Source: Mesorhizobium denitrificans
Lineage (GTDB): Bacteria > Pseudomonadota > Alphaproteobacteria > Rhizobiales > Rhizobiaceae
Reading direction: 5' to 3'
Length of the DNA stretch: 64,000 nt
Assembly: GCF_003403035.1 (NCBI RefSeq)
Contig: NZ_QURN01000003.1
Location: 248,001-312,000 of the forward strand
Below are positions 26,808 to 35,806 of the stretch, in pieces. Every line of letters starts with the position of its first letter. Position 1 is the first letter of the stretch. Both the position numbers and the translations under genes were made by a program. The notes beneath the pieces were generated by a model, which searched no databases, had not been told where the DNA came from, and was given only the letters and a program-made list of their open reading frames with translations.

Positions 26808-28409
26808 TCAATTGTCGTTTGATATTTCAGCGAGCGGCGTGTTGCAGCACGGGCTGAACCGCACACCCTTGACGTTTGGACCGTAGGCGAGAACCAGGGA
26901 CGGATTGATCATCGGTAGAATGATGTCCGCCTTCTTGATCATTTCCGCCGCATCGAACCACTTTTTCGCAGCTTCTTCCGGCGTTTTTGCAGCCAGCGCA
27001 GCATCCATAACGCCACGGATTTCGTGGTTTACGATGGACGGATCACGTTCCCCGCCAGCGCGCTTAGCCCACACCGTTCCGGGTGCAAGGCCGAAATAGT
27101 CGATGTACTGCGACGTACCGAAGAAGTCCGGCGCATAGAAGACCATGCTCAATGGGATGCCGTCACCATTCACCGCATCGCGCCAGTTCGAGAATGGTAC
27201 CGGCGACAGCTTTACCTTGATGCCGACCTGCGCCAGATCCTGCTGAACCTTCTGCATCATGAGGTTGAAATCGACGCCATAGGTATTCATGTCAGGGTAG
27301 ATCGATTCAATCTCAAACCCGTCTGGATGTCCTGCATCAGCCAAAAGCTTCTTCGCATGTTCCGGGTTGTATTCTGGAACCTTGTGCCCCTCAGCACCCG
27401 GAAAACCGGGAGGAACAGGAACGGCGATCTCACTGCCCGCACCACCAACGACAAGATCGATCAACCCCTTGCGGTCGATTGCGCTCGAAATCGCCTCGCG
27501 AACTTGTGGCGTCAACGGCACCTTGTTGCCTTTCGCACCCGGCGAAAGAACAACATAGACAAAGTTCAGCGAAGGCAATTCTTCAACCTTCGCGGCCGAA
27601 CCCTGGAGGCTCTTTGCCGTTTCAGGATCGATCTGCTGGGCGATGTCGACCGTGCCGGATTGCAGCATCTGCGCCTGAGCCACGGCGTCTTTCACCTGAC
27701 GGAACACAACTTCAGGCACTTTCGCCTTGTTGGCACCCCAATAAGTGTCGTTGCGCTTCAGCCGCAGTTCGGCATTTGGCTCATACCCTGAAAGCACAAA
27801 CGTTCCCGAGCCTGCGGAATTTGCCAACAGCCATGTTTCGGCAGTGTCCTTATCGACTGCCGTCGCATCTGCAAGACCACCGTGCTCGGCAACAACATCG
27901 CTATTCATAACAGCCATATATGAAGCTGCAAGTATTTGAATATATTCCGAGTTTGGCGATGCCAGCTTCAGCACTACAGTCTGCGCATCCGGTATCTCAA
28001 TTGAGGTGATAGGATCGGCCATGAAAGACGAGCTGGTCTTGATGTTCTTCAAGCGCTCGAAGGTCCATTTGACGTCCTTGGACTCAACAGCGGAACCGTC
28101 CGAGAACTTGGCCGCCGGGTCGAGATGCAGCGTGATCTGTGTTTGCTCGGGGTTTACCTCCCAGCTTTTAGCCAGAAGCGGAATAATTTTGTTGTCCTTG
28201 TCGAGCGTGACGAGGGACTCATAAGCTGAAGAGTTGAAAATCTGGCAGGTATCGCACCATGCGCGATGCGGATCGAGCGAATTAATGTCCATGTCGCGGG
28301 CGATAACGAGCGTGCGGCTTTCAGCATGTGCCGCTCCGCCAAGCGCTGCAACAAGAGCCGCCGACACCAGTATGCCGCGCGGCCTGAACATTCGGGATAG
28401 TATAGTCAT
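26808..28409 (-). CDS. ABC transporter substrate-binding protein (family 5, DppA/OppA-like)
   Basis: 533 residues, exported. The N-terminus has a basic MTILSRMFRPRG start, a hydrophobic core and an AHAESR signal-peptidase-like site at about residue 30. Family 5 wording includes DINSLDPHRAWCDTCQIFNSS, a YESLVTLD segment and the FTL-type C-terminal lobe. Its gene lies 10 kb from the DppBCDF-like membrane and ATPase genes, which lack their own binding protein, and it carries the same IclR-type palindrome upstream, so it is very probably their partner. A Cys-x-x-Cys in CDTC near the N-terminus is notable. The ligand is unknown. Confidence 0.92.
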   Translation of the reverse strand: MTILSRMFRPRGILVSAALVAALGGAAHAESRTLVIARDMDINSLDPHRAWCDTCQIFNSSAYESLVTLDKDNKIIPLLAKSWEVNPEQTQITLHLDPAAKFSDGSAVESKDVKWTFERLKNIKTSSSFMADPITSIEIPDAQTVVLKLASPNSEYIQILAASYMAVMNSDVVAEHGGLADATAVDKDTAETWLLANSAGSGTFVLSGYEPNAELRLKRNDTYWGANKAKVPEVVFRQVKDAVAQAQMLQSGTVDIAQQIDPETAKSLQGSAAKVEELPSLNFVYVVLSPGAKGNKVPLTPQVREAISSAIDRKGLIDLVVGGAGSEIAVPVPPGFPGAEGHKVPEYNPEHAKKLLADAGHPDGFEIESIYPDMNTYGVDFNLMMQKVQQDLAQVGIKVKLSPVPFSNWRDAVNGDGIPLSMVFYAPDFFGTSQYIDYFGLAPGTVWAKRAGGERDPSIVNHEIRGVMDAALAAKTPEEAAKKWFDAAEMIKKADIILPMINPSLVLAYGPNVKGVRFSPCCNTPLAEISNDN

Positions 28410-28557
28410 ATGCTTCTCCTCTGGTGGGTTGTCACGGCTTCTCTTGTCCGTCGTATTGATTGACCCGTAGTCCGGACCTCACTGGGTCGGGATTGGTCGC
28501 CGGAGCAACATTCCGTCTCGCACAATCCAGCGACCGAAAACTCTCGCTGCGAATATA

Positions 28558-28572
28558 TGGAACTTAATTTCA
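28558..28572. promoter_or_regulatory. Putative IclR operator, site 4 (binding-protein gene)
   Basis: TGGAACTTAATTTCA has one TGGAA and one TTTCA arm at the same 5-base spacing as sites 1-3. It lies 149 bases upstream of the binding-protein start. It is less symmetrical, and less certain, than the other three. Confidence 0.55.
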
Positions 28573-28664
28573 GATTTTATCAAGCCCAGATGCTCATCCG
28601 AACGACATTTTGATATAGCAAATTGCAGCTTGAGCAGATGAAGGCCAATAGCTGGTCTAATGGG

Positions 28665-29618
28665 CTATGCAGACCCCATGCTCATGAGGTCGGAGAGAGA
28701 CAGCGCCATTGCTCGCGTCAGCACCAGGTGGGTTGCAAAGCGCCCCGCAAGTGCTGCTTGCAGCGGCTCCAGCTTTGCCGACTCCTGCACCACCATCAAA
28801 CGTCGCGGGATGGACTTTAGATCTGCAAGGTCGGCGGATATGCAGCGGCGATTATAATCGCAGTCGAGTGCCGCACCTGCCGCATCGATCATCTGCCCAG
28901 CTATCACACCAGCGGCCCCGCTGCGACGCAGCGCGCGCACCTCGGCAGCCGTTATCGCACCGCAGCGCACGACATGCGCGTCCTCATCCGCAACACCCGC
29001 TGAAAACAGCGCCACATCGCATTCTGCAACGCCTGCCAACTGCTCGCGGATAACTGGCTCTGCGCGCAGCGCGCTGGCGAGCGCTTCTGTCGAGAGGATG
29101 AGCGGAGCATAGAAATTAAGGCCCCTGGCGTTCAACCGGCGAGCGATCTCCATCGTGCATTGGTCTGGGCGATACGAGTATGGCGCTCCGAGGTTGCCGC
29201 AAAGCTGAACGACCGTAACGTCTCGCAAATCGGCGAAACTCATCGCATCGGCGATAGCGTATACGGTGCGGCCCCAGGCAATACCTACACGCTGGCCATT
29301 ACTGACCATTCCCTGAAAGACATTAGCCGCAAGCACCGGTATTTCGTCTTCCGCTTCGCGGTAAGCATCACCATCCGCGATCCACACGCCTTCGAGGCCA
29401 AAATGATCCTCCAGCTGGCGCGCCAGCACATCCGAGGCGAAAAGCTCGGTTGAGGCGGTGATCGTTACGATGCCGGTTTCCCGCGCGCGGCGCAAATACA
29501 TAGCAACCGACGCTCGCGAAATATCAAGCCGTTTGGCGATCTCGTCCTGCCGCAGCCCGTGCGTATAATAGAGCCAAGCGGCCTTGTGTACGATCTGGTC
29601 GCCGGGACGCAAAGACAT
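28665..29618 (-). CDS. SorC-family (sugar-binding) transcriptional regulator
   Basis: 317 residues. The N-terminal helix-turn-helix reads AAWLYYTHGLRQDEIAKRLD then ISRASVAMYLRRARE (about residues 13-48), followed by the sugar-phosphate-isomerase-like effector domain with GIAWGRTVYAIADAM and VQLCGNLGAPY, both typical of SorC/DeoR-type regulators. The ATG at 29618 has AGGAGG seven bases upstream. It is upstream of, and on the same strand as, nothing else, but lies at the end of the sugar importer block it probably controls. Shared TGTCAA half-sites in front of it and of the importer/mtnKA promoters support this. The effector may be a phosphorylated pentose. Confidence 0.9.
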   Translation of the reverse strand: MSLRPGDQIVHKAAWLYYTHGLRQDEIAKRLDISRASVAMYLRRARETGIVTITASTELFASDVLARQLEDHFGLEGVWIADGDAYREAEDEIPVLAANVFQGMVSNGQRVGIAWGRTVYAIADAMSFADLRDVTVVQLCGNLGAPYSYRPDQCTMEIARRLNARGLNFYAPLILSTEALASALRAEPVIREQLAGVAECDVALFSAGVADEDAHVVRCGAITAAEVRALRRSGAAGVIAGQMIDAAGAALDCDYNRRCISADLADLKSIPRRLMVVQESAKLEPLQAALAGRFATHLVLTRAMALSLSDLMSMGSA

Positions 29619-29660
29619 GACAATCCTCCTGATCTGACAATATTCAGGTCAACTGGAAAA

Positions 29661-29677
29661 TGTCAATTTATAAGACA
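29661..29677. promoter_or_regulatory. Possible SorC autoregulatory site
   Basis: TGTCAATTTATAAGACA carries a TGTCAA half-site and a distal GACA, 43 bases upstream of the SorC gene start. The half-site matches the arms of the 27-bp repeat at 33360-33386. The symmetry is partial. Confidence 0.4.
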
Positions 29678-29696
29678 ATGCTTTGATAATTTGAAT

Positions 29697-29719
29697 GCGG
29701 GACGGACCAGCCGCCCCGC
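29697..29719 (-). terminator. Weak hairpin after the sugar-binding protein gene
   Basis: Arms GCGGG-A-CGG and CCG-C-CCCGC pair with one mismatch, 14 bases past the binding-protein stop on the minus strand. There is no clear T-run, so termination is only possible. Confidence 0.35.
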
Positions 29720-29732
29720 AACTCAACCACAT

Positions 29733-30782
29733 TTATTTATTCGGGTTCGGCATCCAGGCCGGCATGGCAACGTCGGCATGGGCAAACTGAGGCATCTTTG
29801 CAGACAGTTCTTCCATGTTCTTGATGTCGTTGTCGTTGAGATCTTTTTGTGTAATCAGCGTCGGCGGAACGATAACATTGTGGCCCGGATCTTCACCTGC
29901 CAGCAATTGCGCGAGCGCACGCACCGATACCTGACCCACCACGGCCGGGTTGGTCGCGGCCGTCGCGGCCCAAGCACTGCCGGGCTCACGCATTGCGGCA
30001 ATATCGGCGGTCGAAATGTCGGCCGAATAGATCTTTATCGATGAGGAGAGACCTGCCTCGTCGACGGCGATCTTCACGCCCTTTGCGAACTCATCGTAGG
30101 GAGCAAACATCACCTGAATGTCGGGATGCGCGGACACGACGGAGCGCGCCTGGTTGGCGACCGAGTTCGCAATCGGGTTGTCGAGCGTGCCAAACATGGC
30201 GACTTCGTCGATGCCCGGATATTTTTTCTTGAATTCGCGCCAGGTTTCGTCGCGACGGTCGAGTGGCGCAATACCGGCCACGTAAACATAACCCGCTTTC
30301 CAGCTCTCGCCATTATCCTTGATTGCCTGCTCCAGAGCCAGACGAGCAAGGTCGCGGTCGGACTGCTCGACTTGCGGGATTTTATCGTTTTCGACATTGA
30401 CGTCGAACGCGACGACCTTGATGCCAGCGTCCACTGCGCGCTGCGCGGCTTCTTTCATGGATTCGGTCAAGCCATGCTGGATAATGATACCTTTCACACC
30501 AAGCGCGATGGCCTGATCCACCATATCGGCCTGCAGGGCCGCATCCTGACGGCTGTCGAAAACCTGAAGCTGCACGCCAAGTGCTTTTGCCTGCGCTTCA
30601 ACGCCCGCGAGATAGGCCTGGAAGAAGTCACCCGTCGACAGATAGCGCACCAGCGCGATCTTGACGTCGCCGGGCTTATCGAACGGAGCAGGCTTGTCCT
30701 GCGCGAGAGCTGGCCCTGCAAAAAGGACAGTCCCGGCGGCAAGCGCCAACCCGAATTTGCCTAACGTCCTGCGCGTGATCAT
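29733..30782 (-). CDS. Sugar ABC transporter substrate-binding protein (RbsB-like)
   Basis: About 349 residues with a Tat-like signal: MITRRTLGKFGLALAAGTVLF followed by AGPALAQDK. The mature part has periplasmic-binding wording DVKIALVRYLSTGDFFQAYL, GIIIQHGL and VVAFDVNVENDK. I chose the ATG at 30782 (GGAGG upstream) rather than the longer frame at 30881, which would overlap the permease gene. It is the last gene of the ATPase-permease-binding protein operon, divergent from mtnK-mtnA. The likely ligand is methylthioribose, 5-deoxyribose or a related pentose, inferred from that neighbour. Confidence 0.9.
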   Translation of the reverse strand: MITRRTLGKFGLALAAGTVLFAGPALAQDKPAPFDKPGDVKIALVRYLSTGDFFQAYLAGVEAQAKALGVQLQVFDSRQDAALQADMVDQAIALGVKGIIIQHGLTESMKEAAQRAVDAGIKVVAFDVNVENDKIPQVEQSDRDLARLALEQAIKDNGESWKAGYVYVAGIAPLDRRDETWREFKKKYPGIDEVAMFGTLDNPIANSVANQARSVVSAHPDIQVMFAPYDEFAKGVKIAVDEAGLSSSIKIYSADISTADIAAMREPGSAWAATAATNPAVVGQVSVRALAQLLAGEDPGHNVIVPPTLITQKDLNDNDIKNMEELSAKMPQFAHADVAMPAWMPNPNK

Positions 30783-30819
30783 GCCATTTCCTCCGACTGG
30801 AACCGTTGTTGAGGTGAGG

Positions 30820-31809
30820 CTATCGGGCGGTCCGACCCGAAAGCGAAAACGTAAAGATGAGAGCGATGACAAGCACCGCACCCTTGACGAAATCCTGCGT
30901 GTAATAAGGTACGTTCATCATGGTCAGGCCCTGCAACAGCACACCGACGAAAAGCGCACCAATCGCGGTGCCGAACGCGTTCGGCTTCGAAGCGCCAAGC
31001 ACGGCATAGCCGATCAGCGCCGCAGCGACAGCGTCGAGCAGAAGGTTGTTTCCTGACGCGATGTCTCCGCGCCCCAAGCGCGCCGCAAGCAGAATGCCGC
31101 CGATGGAGGCAAACACGCCGGAGATGATATAGGCCCAGATTTTGTAGGCTTTTACTGGCGCGCCAGCCAATTCAGCAGCACGCGGATTTGAGCCTACAGC
31201 GTACATCATGCGGCCAAAACGCGTATATTCCAGAAAGAACCAGATCAGGACTGCCAGGATAAGCAGCACGACCACAGAAACCGGCACGAGGTCTGGCAAA
31301 AAGAAGTCGAAGCGATGGCGCCCGATGGCCATGAACGCCGGTGAGAAAGTGCCTTGCGCGGTTGATCCGTCCGGCATTGTCATGCCCGCCGCGATGGAGC
31401 GTCCTTCCGTTGGAATGCGCTGCAAACCAAGCAGCAGAAACATCATGCCAAGCGTTGCGAGCAGGTCCGGCACGCGCATGTAGACGATGATAAGTCCATT
31501 AACGAGACCGACCAGCGCGCCGATGGCGAGGCAGAAAATAACGGCAACGAACGCGTTCTGTTGCAGCACGATCATCGCATAGGCAGCAGCCATCATCGCG
31601 CTCGTCGCGACCGAGCCGATCGAGAGATCGAAGCCGCCCACCACAAGTGTCGCCGTTACGCCCAGCGCAAGAATGCCGGTGATGGCGACGGACTGAAAAA
31701 TGAACACCGCTGCCTGCGGACTCGCAAAGCCGCTCGTTGCGACAGAAAAGAACACGACGAGCGCAACGAGGAGCGCGAGAAAGCCGTAGCGGATGAGAAT
31801 GTTTGCCAT
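30820..31809 (-). CDS. Sugar ABC transporter permease (RbsC/BPD_transp_2 family)
   Basis: 329 residues with about eight to ten hydrophobic segments. Family motifs are VVGGFDLSIGSVATSAMMA, LIIVYMRVPDLLATLG and YAVGSNPRAAELAGAPVK. Its start overlaps the ATPase stop (TGATG), and the binding-protein gene follows after 37 bases. It forms the pore of the SorC-associated importer. Confidence 0.93.
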   Translation of the reverse strand: MANILIRYGFLALLVALVVFFSVATSGFASPQAAVFIFQSVAITGILALGVTATLVVGGFDLSIGSVATSAMMAAAYAMIVLQQNAFVAVIFCLAIGALVGLVNGLIIVYMRVPDLLATLGMMFLLLGLQRIPTEGRSIAAGMTMPDGSTAQGTFSPAFMAIGRHRFDFFLPDLVPVSVVVLLILAVLIWFFLEYTRFGRMMYAVGSNPRAAELAGAPVKAYKIWAYIISGVFASIGGILLAARLGRGDIASGNNLLLDAVAAALIGYAVLGASKPNAFGTAIGALFVGVLLQGLTMMNVPYYTQDFVKGAVLVIALIFTFSLSGRTAR

Positions 31810-33314
31810 CAGGCAGCGCCTTTCATTGCGCCTGCCGCCACTTCGGCCAGCAGGCGGTCGATATCCAGCCGCTCATTGCGGTGTTCACCGACGATTGTGT
31901 GCTCGGACATGACCAGAATGCGGTCGGCGGTTTCCAGCGCCTCGTCCAGTTCGGTCAAGAAAACGAGCGTCGCCCTGCCCTGTGCATTGGCTCGCAGCTT
32001 GGCGGCAATATCGCGCCGCGCAGCTATGTCCACACCCTGAAATGGCTCATCAAGAATGAAGAGGCGCGAAGGTTGAGACATCCAGCGCCCAACCATCACC
32101 TTCTGCTGATTGCCGCCGGAAAGCGTGGTCATCATATCGCGTTCGCCGCGGCAGACGATGGCGAGGTTCTGAATCTGGCGGCGCGCCGCCTCGCGTTCTG
32201 CGCGCTTGCGCACCACTGATAGAAAGGAGAAGCGGTCGAGGAACGGCAGAGAAATGTTTCGGGCAAGATTGAAGTCGGCCACGATGCCGCTTTCAGCCCG
32301 ATCCTTGGCAACAAGGAAGACCCCTGCCCGGATTGCGTCTGCAGGACTGGACGGCGCAAAGCGTTGCCCATCGAGCGTCATTTCCCCGGAAACCGCGCGC
32401 CTTGCGCCAAACAGTGTCTCCGCAAACTGTGTTTTGCCGACGCCGACCAGCCCTGTGATCGCAACAACCTCGCCATCATGCAGTTTCAACGAAAACGGGG
32501 CAGCTTGGGGCTTCAGCCGCACATCGCTCACGGTAAGGATTGGCTTGCCGCCGTCTCTCACCGAAACGGCTGTCGCTTCGGCGGATCGGCCGAGCATGGC
32601 GTTGACTGCGCCTTCGTAATCCAGCGGCTTTTGCTCGAAGGTTCCAGTGATCCGTCCATCGCGGAGCGACACGATGCGGTCTGCCAGACGCCGAATGTCG
32701 GACATGCGGTGCGATATATAGAGGATGGCAACGCCCTCATCCCGCAATCTCGAAATGATGGCGAAAAGCCGCTCGGCCTCACTGCTCGAAAGCGACGAGG
32801 TAGGCTCATCGAGGATCATCACCTTCGGCGCGTGTGCCATTGCGCGCGCAATCCCAACCATCTGGCGATCGGCGAGCGACAGCGAGGCGATGTCCGCCTT
32901 GAGGTCAACATCGAGGCCCAGCCCTGCGGCAACCTCGGCGGCTTCTCTCCGGTTGCGGCGGCGGTTGAAAAAAAGGTGCGCGCCCCTCCCTGTCAGCCGG
33001 TCGAGCGTGAGATTGGTCGCAACATCGAGCGAACTAACCACACCATCATTGATGTTCTGGTGAACCGTGACCACGCCAGCCCTTATCGCCTCGGCCGGTG
33101 TGGAAGGCGCGTAGGGCTGATCGGCGAGCGACATGGCCCCCGCGCTTGGTGCGTGCACGCCGCTCATAATTTTGACGAGGGTAGATTTGCCGGCTCCGTT
33201 GGCACCCATCAGCACCGTGATCTGACCAGGGAAAAGGTCGAGCGAAACGCCGTCCAGAACCTTGTTCGGGCCGAACGACTTCCCCAGTCCGTCAATGCGG
33301 AACATGGTAGCCAT
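31809..33314 (-). CDS. Sugar ABC transporter ATP-binding protein (RbsA type)
   Basis: About 501 residues with two ATPase domains. The first has Walker A GANGAGKST, signature LADRQMVGIARAM and VMILDEPTSSLSSSE; the second has LVGVGKTQFAE, the signature LSGGNQQKVMVGRWM and LFILDEPFQGVDIA. I chose the ATG at 33314 (an ATG at 33305 is also possible); the longer frame from 33389 runs across the 27-bp operator. First gene of the importer operon, sharing its promoter region with mtnK. Confidence 0.92.
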   Translation of the reverse strand: MATMFRIDGLGKSFGPNKVLDGVSLDLFPGQITVLMGANGAGKSTLVKIMSGVHAPSAGAMSLADQPYAPSTPAEAIRAGVVTVHQNINDGVVSSLDVATNLTLDRLTGRGAHLFFNRRRNRREAAEVAAGLGLDVDLKADIASLSLADRQMVGIARAMAHAPKVMILDEPTSSLSSSEAERLFAIISRLRDEGVAILYISHRMSDIRRLADRIVSLRDGRITGTFEQKPLDYEGAVNAMLGRSAEATAVSVRDGGKPILTVSDVRLKPQAAPFSLKLHDGEVVAITGLVGVGKTQFAETLFGARRAVSGEMTLDGQRFAPSSPADAIRAGVFLVAKDRAESGIVADFNLARNISLPFLDRFSFLSVVRKRAEREAARRQIQNLAIVCRGERDMMTTLSGGNQQKVMVGRWMSQPSRLFILDEPFQGVDIAARRDIAAKLRANAQGRATLVFLTELDEALETADRILVMSEHTIVGEHRNERLDIDRLLAEVAAGAMKGAA

Positions 33315-33359
33315 GGATGGCAAACTCCTCCCAGTGGCGAAAGCTAAGACTGGCAATGC

Positions 33360-33386
33360 GCAAATGTCAACTCGATTGACATTTGC
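33360..33386. promoter_or_regulatory. 27-bp perfect inverted repeat, likely SorC operator with overlapping divergent -35 elements
   Basis: Arms GCAAATGTCAA and TTGACATTTGC (11 bp each) flank a 5-base CTCGA centre, between the importer and mtnK. Each arm contains TTGACA reading outwards: 33370-33365 on the minus strand, with TTAGCT 17 bases further on, and 33376-33381 on the plus strand, with TAGCCT about 18 bases on. These could be the -35/-10 pairs of the two promoters, so bound regulator would block both. The promoter reading is inference; the repeat is seen directly. Confidence 0.75.
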
Positions 33387-33453
33387 CAAAAGGGTGGACT
33401 AGCCTTTTGTACGAGGGATGTTTGGCGCGAGGCATCGCGCCAATGGAGGAATC

Positions 33454-34719
33454 ATGAAAGGTGCCGCTTACGAGGCTCTCAAGATCGAAACGCTTGCCGC
33501 GCGCCTCGGCGATGTTGCTGCGCTGCGCGATGTGCTGGGCGACCCGAAAGGTTGGCGCGTGCGCGAGGTGGGCGACGGCAATTTGAACCTTGTGTTTATC
33601 GTCGAGTCGGACAAAAGCGGCCTCGTCGTAAAGCAGGCGCTTCCCTATGTGCGACTGGTTGGCGAGAGCTGGCCATTGCCGCTCAAGCGTAGCTTTTTTG
33701 AGTATCACACGCTTATCCGGCAGGCCGCTCGCGATCCGGGCCGAGTGCCGGAAGTGCTGCATTTCGATGAGGCTCAATCGGTCATCGTTATGGAATTTCT
33801 GACGCCGCACCTCATTCTGCGGCGCGCGCTGATACAAGGTCGCATCCTGCCGAAGATCGGCAAGGATCTTGGGCTGTTCGTAGCGCGCACTCTCTTTCGT
33901 GGGTCTGATCTTGCTATGGAAGCGCGGCAGCGCAAGGCCGACCTCGCCCTGTTCGCGGACAATGTAGAACTGTGCGACATCACTGAAAATCTCGTCTTCT
34001 CCGATCCTTATTTCGAGGCTGAACTGAACGCTCACACCTCGCCGGAGCTTGATCCAATCGTCGCCGAACTGCGCGCCGACCGCGACATGAAAGTGACAGC
34101 ACAGCGCATGAAGCACTTGTTCGCGACCAAGGCAGAAACCTTGGTTCATGGCGACCTGCACACCGGTTCGATCATGGTCACGGACGATGACACGCGCGTT
34201 ATCGATCCCGAATTCGCCTTCTATGGCCCGATGGCGTTCGACGTGGGCATGTTGTTCGCCAATTTCTGGATGGCCTTCTTCTCGCAGGATGGGCACGAGG
34301 CAGACGGAGAGCGCGATTTGATGCGCACTTTCCTGCTGGATACGGTGGAAGAATGCTGGAGCGTTTTCTGCGCGGAGTTTTCGCGGCTTTGGCACACCGA
34401 ACGCACCGGCATTCTCTATCAGCGCAGCCTGTTTGAAGATCGTGGTGACGCGCTCGGAGCGGAGCAGGCGCTTGACGAAGTGCTGCACGATATTTGGGTG
34501 GACTTGCTCGGCTTCGCTGGCGTTGAGGTGCATCGGCGCATACTTGGCCTCGCTCACAATGCCGATTTCGAGACGATCGAGGATCGCGCGACGCGCGCTG
34601 CCTGCGAAACCAAGGCACTCAAATTCGGCCGCCACATAGCCGTCAACCGGGCCGCTGTTCAGGGGCTCTCACAGGTGCGCGCTCTCGCGGAGCGGCTGCA
34701 GTCAGGAGTTATCGCGTGA
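33454..34719 (+). CDS. mtnK: S-methyl-5-thioribose kinase
   Basis: 421 residues. It phosphorylates 5-methylthioribose at O1 with ATP. The protein-kinase-like fold shows [13 protein letters not shown] (nucleotide loop), the [16 protein letters not shown] block that is diagnostic for Mtn[16 protein letters not shown], the catalytic [11 protein letters not shown] and [21 protein letters not shown] lies four bases before the ATG at 33454; the frame extends upstream without another good ribosome site. It overlaps mtnA by four bases and is divergent from a sugar importer. Confidence 0.95.
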   Translation: MKGAAYEALKIETLAARLGDVAALRDVLGDPKGWRVREVGDGNLNLVFIVESDKSGLVVKQALPYVRLVGESWPLPLKRSFFEYHTLIRQAARDPGRVPEVLHFDEAQSVIVMEFLTPHLILRRALIQGRILPKIGKDLGLFVARTLFRGSDLAMEARQRKADLALFADNVELCDITENLVFSDPYFEAELNAHTSPELDPIVAELRADRDMKVTAQRMKHLFATKAETLVHGDLHTGSIMVTDDDTRVIDPEFAFYGPMAFDVGMLFANFWMAFFSQDGHEADGERDLMRTFLLDTVEECWSVFCAEFSRLWHTERTGILYQRSLFEDRGDALGAEQALDEVLHDIWVDLLGFAGVEVHRRILGLAHNADFETIEDRATRAACETKALKFGRHIAVNRAAVQGLSQVRALAERLQSGVIA

Positions 34720-35804
34720 AGGTTGGGGACCGCCACTACCGCACCATTTGGCCAACGAGTGATGGTCGCGCCATAGAAATCATCGATCAGCGCTGGCTGC
34801 CGCATGAATTTCGCGTCGTTCCTTTGTCCACAGTCGATGAAGTCGCAACCGCGATCCGCGACATGTGGGTGCGTGGCGCGCCGCTGATTGGCGTCACCGC
34901 CGCCTATGGCGTGGCCATCGCGATGCTTGGCGACCCATCTGACGCCGCGCTCGATTCCACTTGGGATTATCTTCACGAAACGCGCCCCACAGCCATCAAC
35001 CTGCGCTGGGCGCTTGACGATATGCGCAATCTTTTGCGACCTCTGCCCCCGGCAGAACGCGCTGATGCCGCCTTCGCCCGTGCCGCAGAAATTGCTGAAG
35101 AAGATGTCGAATTAAACCGCAGCATTGGCCGCCACGGCCTGACAATCATACGCCAGATCGCAGCCTCCAAGCCGGAGGGCGAGCCTGTGCGGATACTGAC
35201 GCACTGCAACGCCGGCTGGCTGGCGACGGTCGACTACGGCACCGCGACTGCACCGATATATCTGGCACTCGAAGAGGGCATCCCGGTTCACGTGTATGTG
35301 GATGAAACGCGCCCCCGCAATCAGGGTGCGCAACTTACCGCATGGGAGATGGTGGGGCAGGAAGTTCCCCACACGCTCGTGGTCGACAATGCCGGCGGCC
35401 ATTTGATGCAGCACGGGCTGATCGATATGGTCATTGTCGGCACGGATCGTACTACGCGCAATGGCGACGTGTGCAACAAGATCGGCACCTATCTGAAGGC
35501 GCTCGCTGCACGCGACAATGGGGTGCCTTTTTATGTCGCGCTGCCCTCACCAACCATCGATTGGACCGTGGGCGACGGCGTTGCGGAAATTCCAATCGAG
35601 GAACGCTCCAGCGACGAGGTTTCGCTCGTCTGGGGTCGCACCGCTGACGGCAAGGTCATGCAGGTGCGGATTTCGCCGGATGCAACTGAAGCGGCCAATC
35701 CAGCCTTTGACGTTACACCTGCTAGGCTCGTCACTGGGCTGATTACGGAGCGCGGCATTGCGGAGGCATCCGAGACAGGATTGAGAGGATTGTTTCCCCG
35801 CTAA
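34716..35804 (+). CDS. mtnA: S-methyl-5-thioribose-1-phosphate isomerase
   Basis: 362 residues. It isomerises the MtnK product to methylthioribulose-1-phosphate. Family motifs are [35 protein letters not shown] (active-site Cys), [16 protein letters not shown] and [19 protein letters not shown] with the catalytic Asp. The GTG start overlaps the mtnK stop (GTGA). No mtnB, mtnP, aldolase or other methionine-salvage gene follows; the next gene is convergent, ending two bases away. Confidence 0.95.
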   Translation: MKVGDRHYRTIWPTSDGRAIEIIDQRWLPHEFRVVPLSTVDEVATAIRDMWVRGAPLIGVTAAYGVAIAMLGDPSDAALDSTWDYLHETRPTAINLRWALDDMRNLLRPLPPAERADAAFARAAEIAEEDVELNRSIGRHGLTIIRQIAASKPEGEPVRILTHCNAGWLATVDYGTATAPIYLALEEGIPVHVYVDETRPRNQGAQLTAWEMVGQEVPHTLVVDNAGGHLMQHGLIDMVIVGTDRTTRNGDVCNKIGTYLKALAARDNGVPFYVALPSPTIDWTVGDGVAEIPIEERSSDEVSLVWGRTADGKVMQVRISPDATEAANPAFDVTPARLVTGLITERGIAEASETGLRGLFPR

Positions 35805-35806
35805 AG

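Noticed and set aside
33367-34635. Minus-strand open frame of 422 codons opposite mtnK
   Set aside because: Antisense to a convincingly motif-bearing mtnK; it would also cross the divergent promoter.
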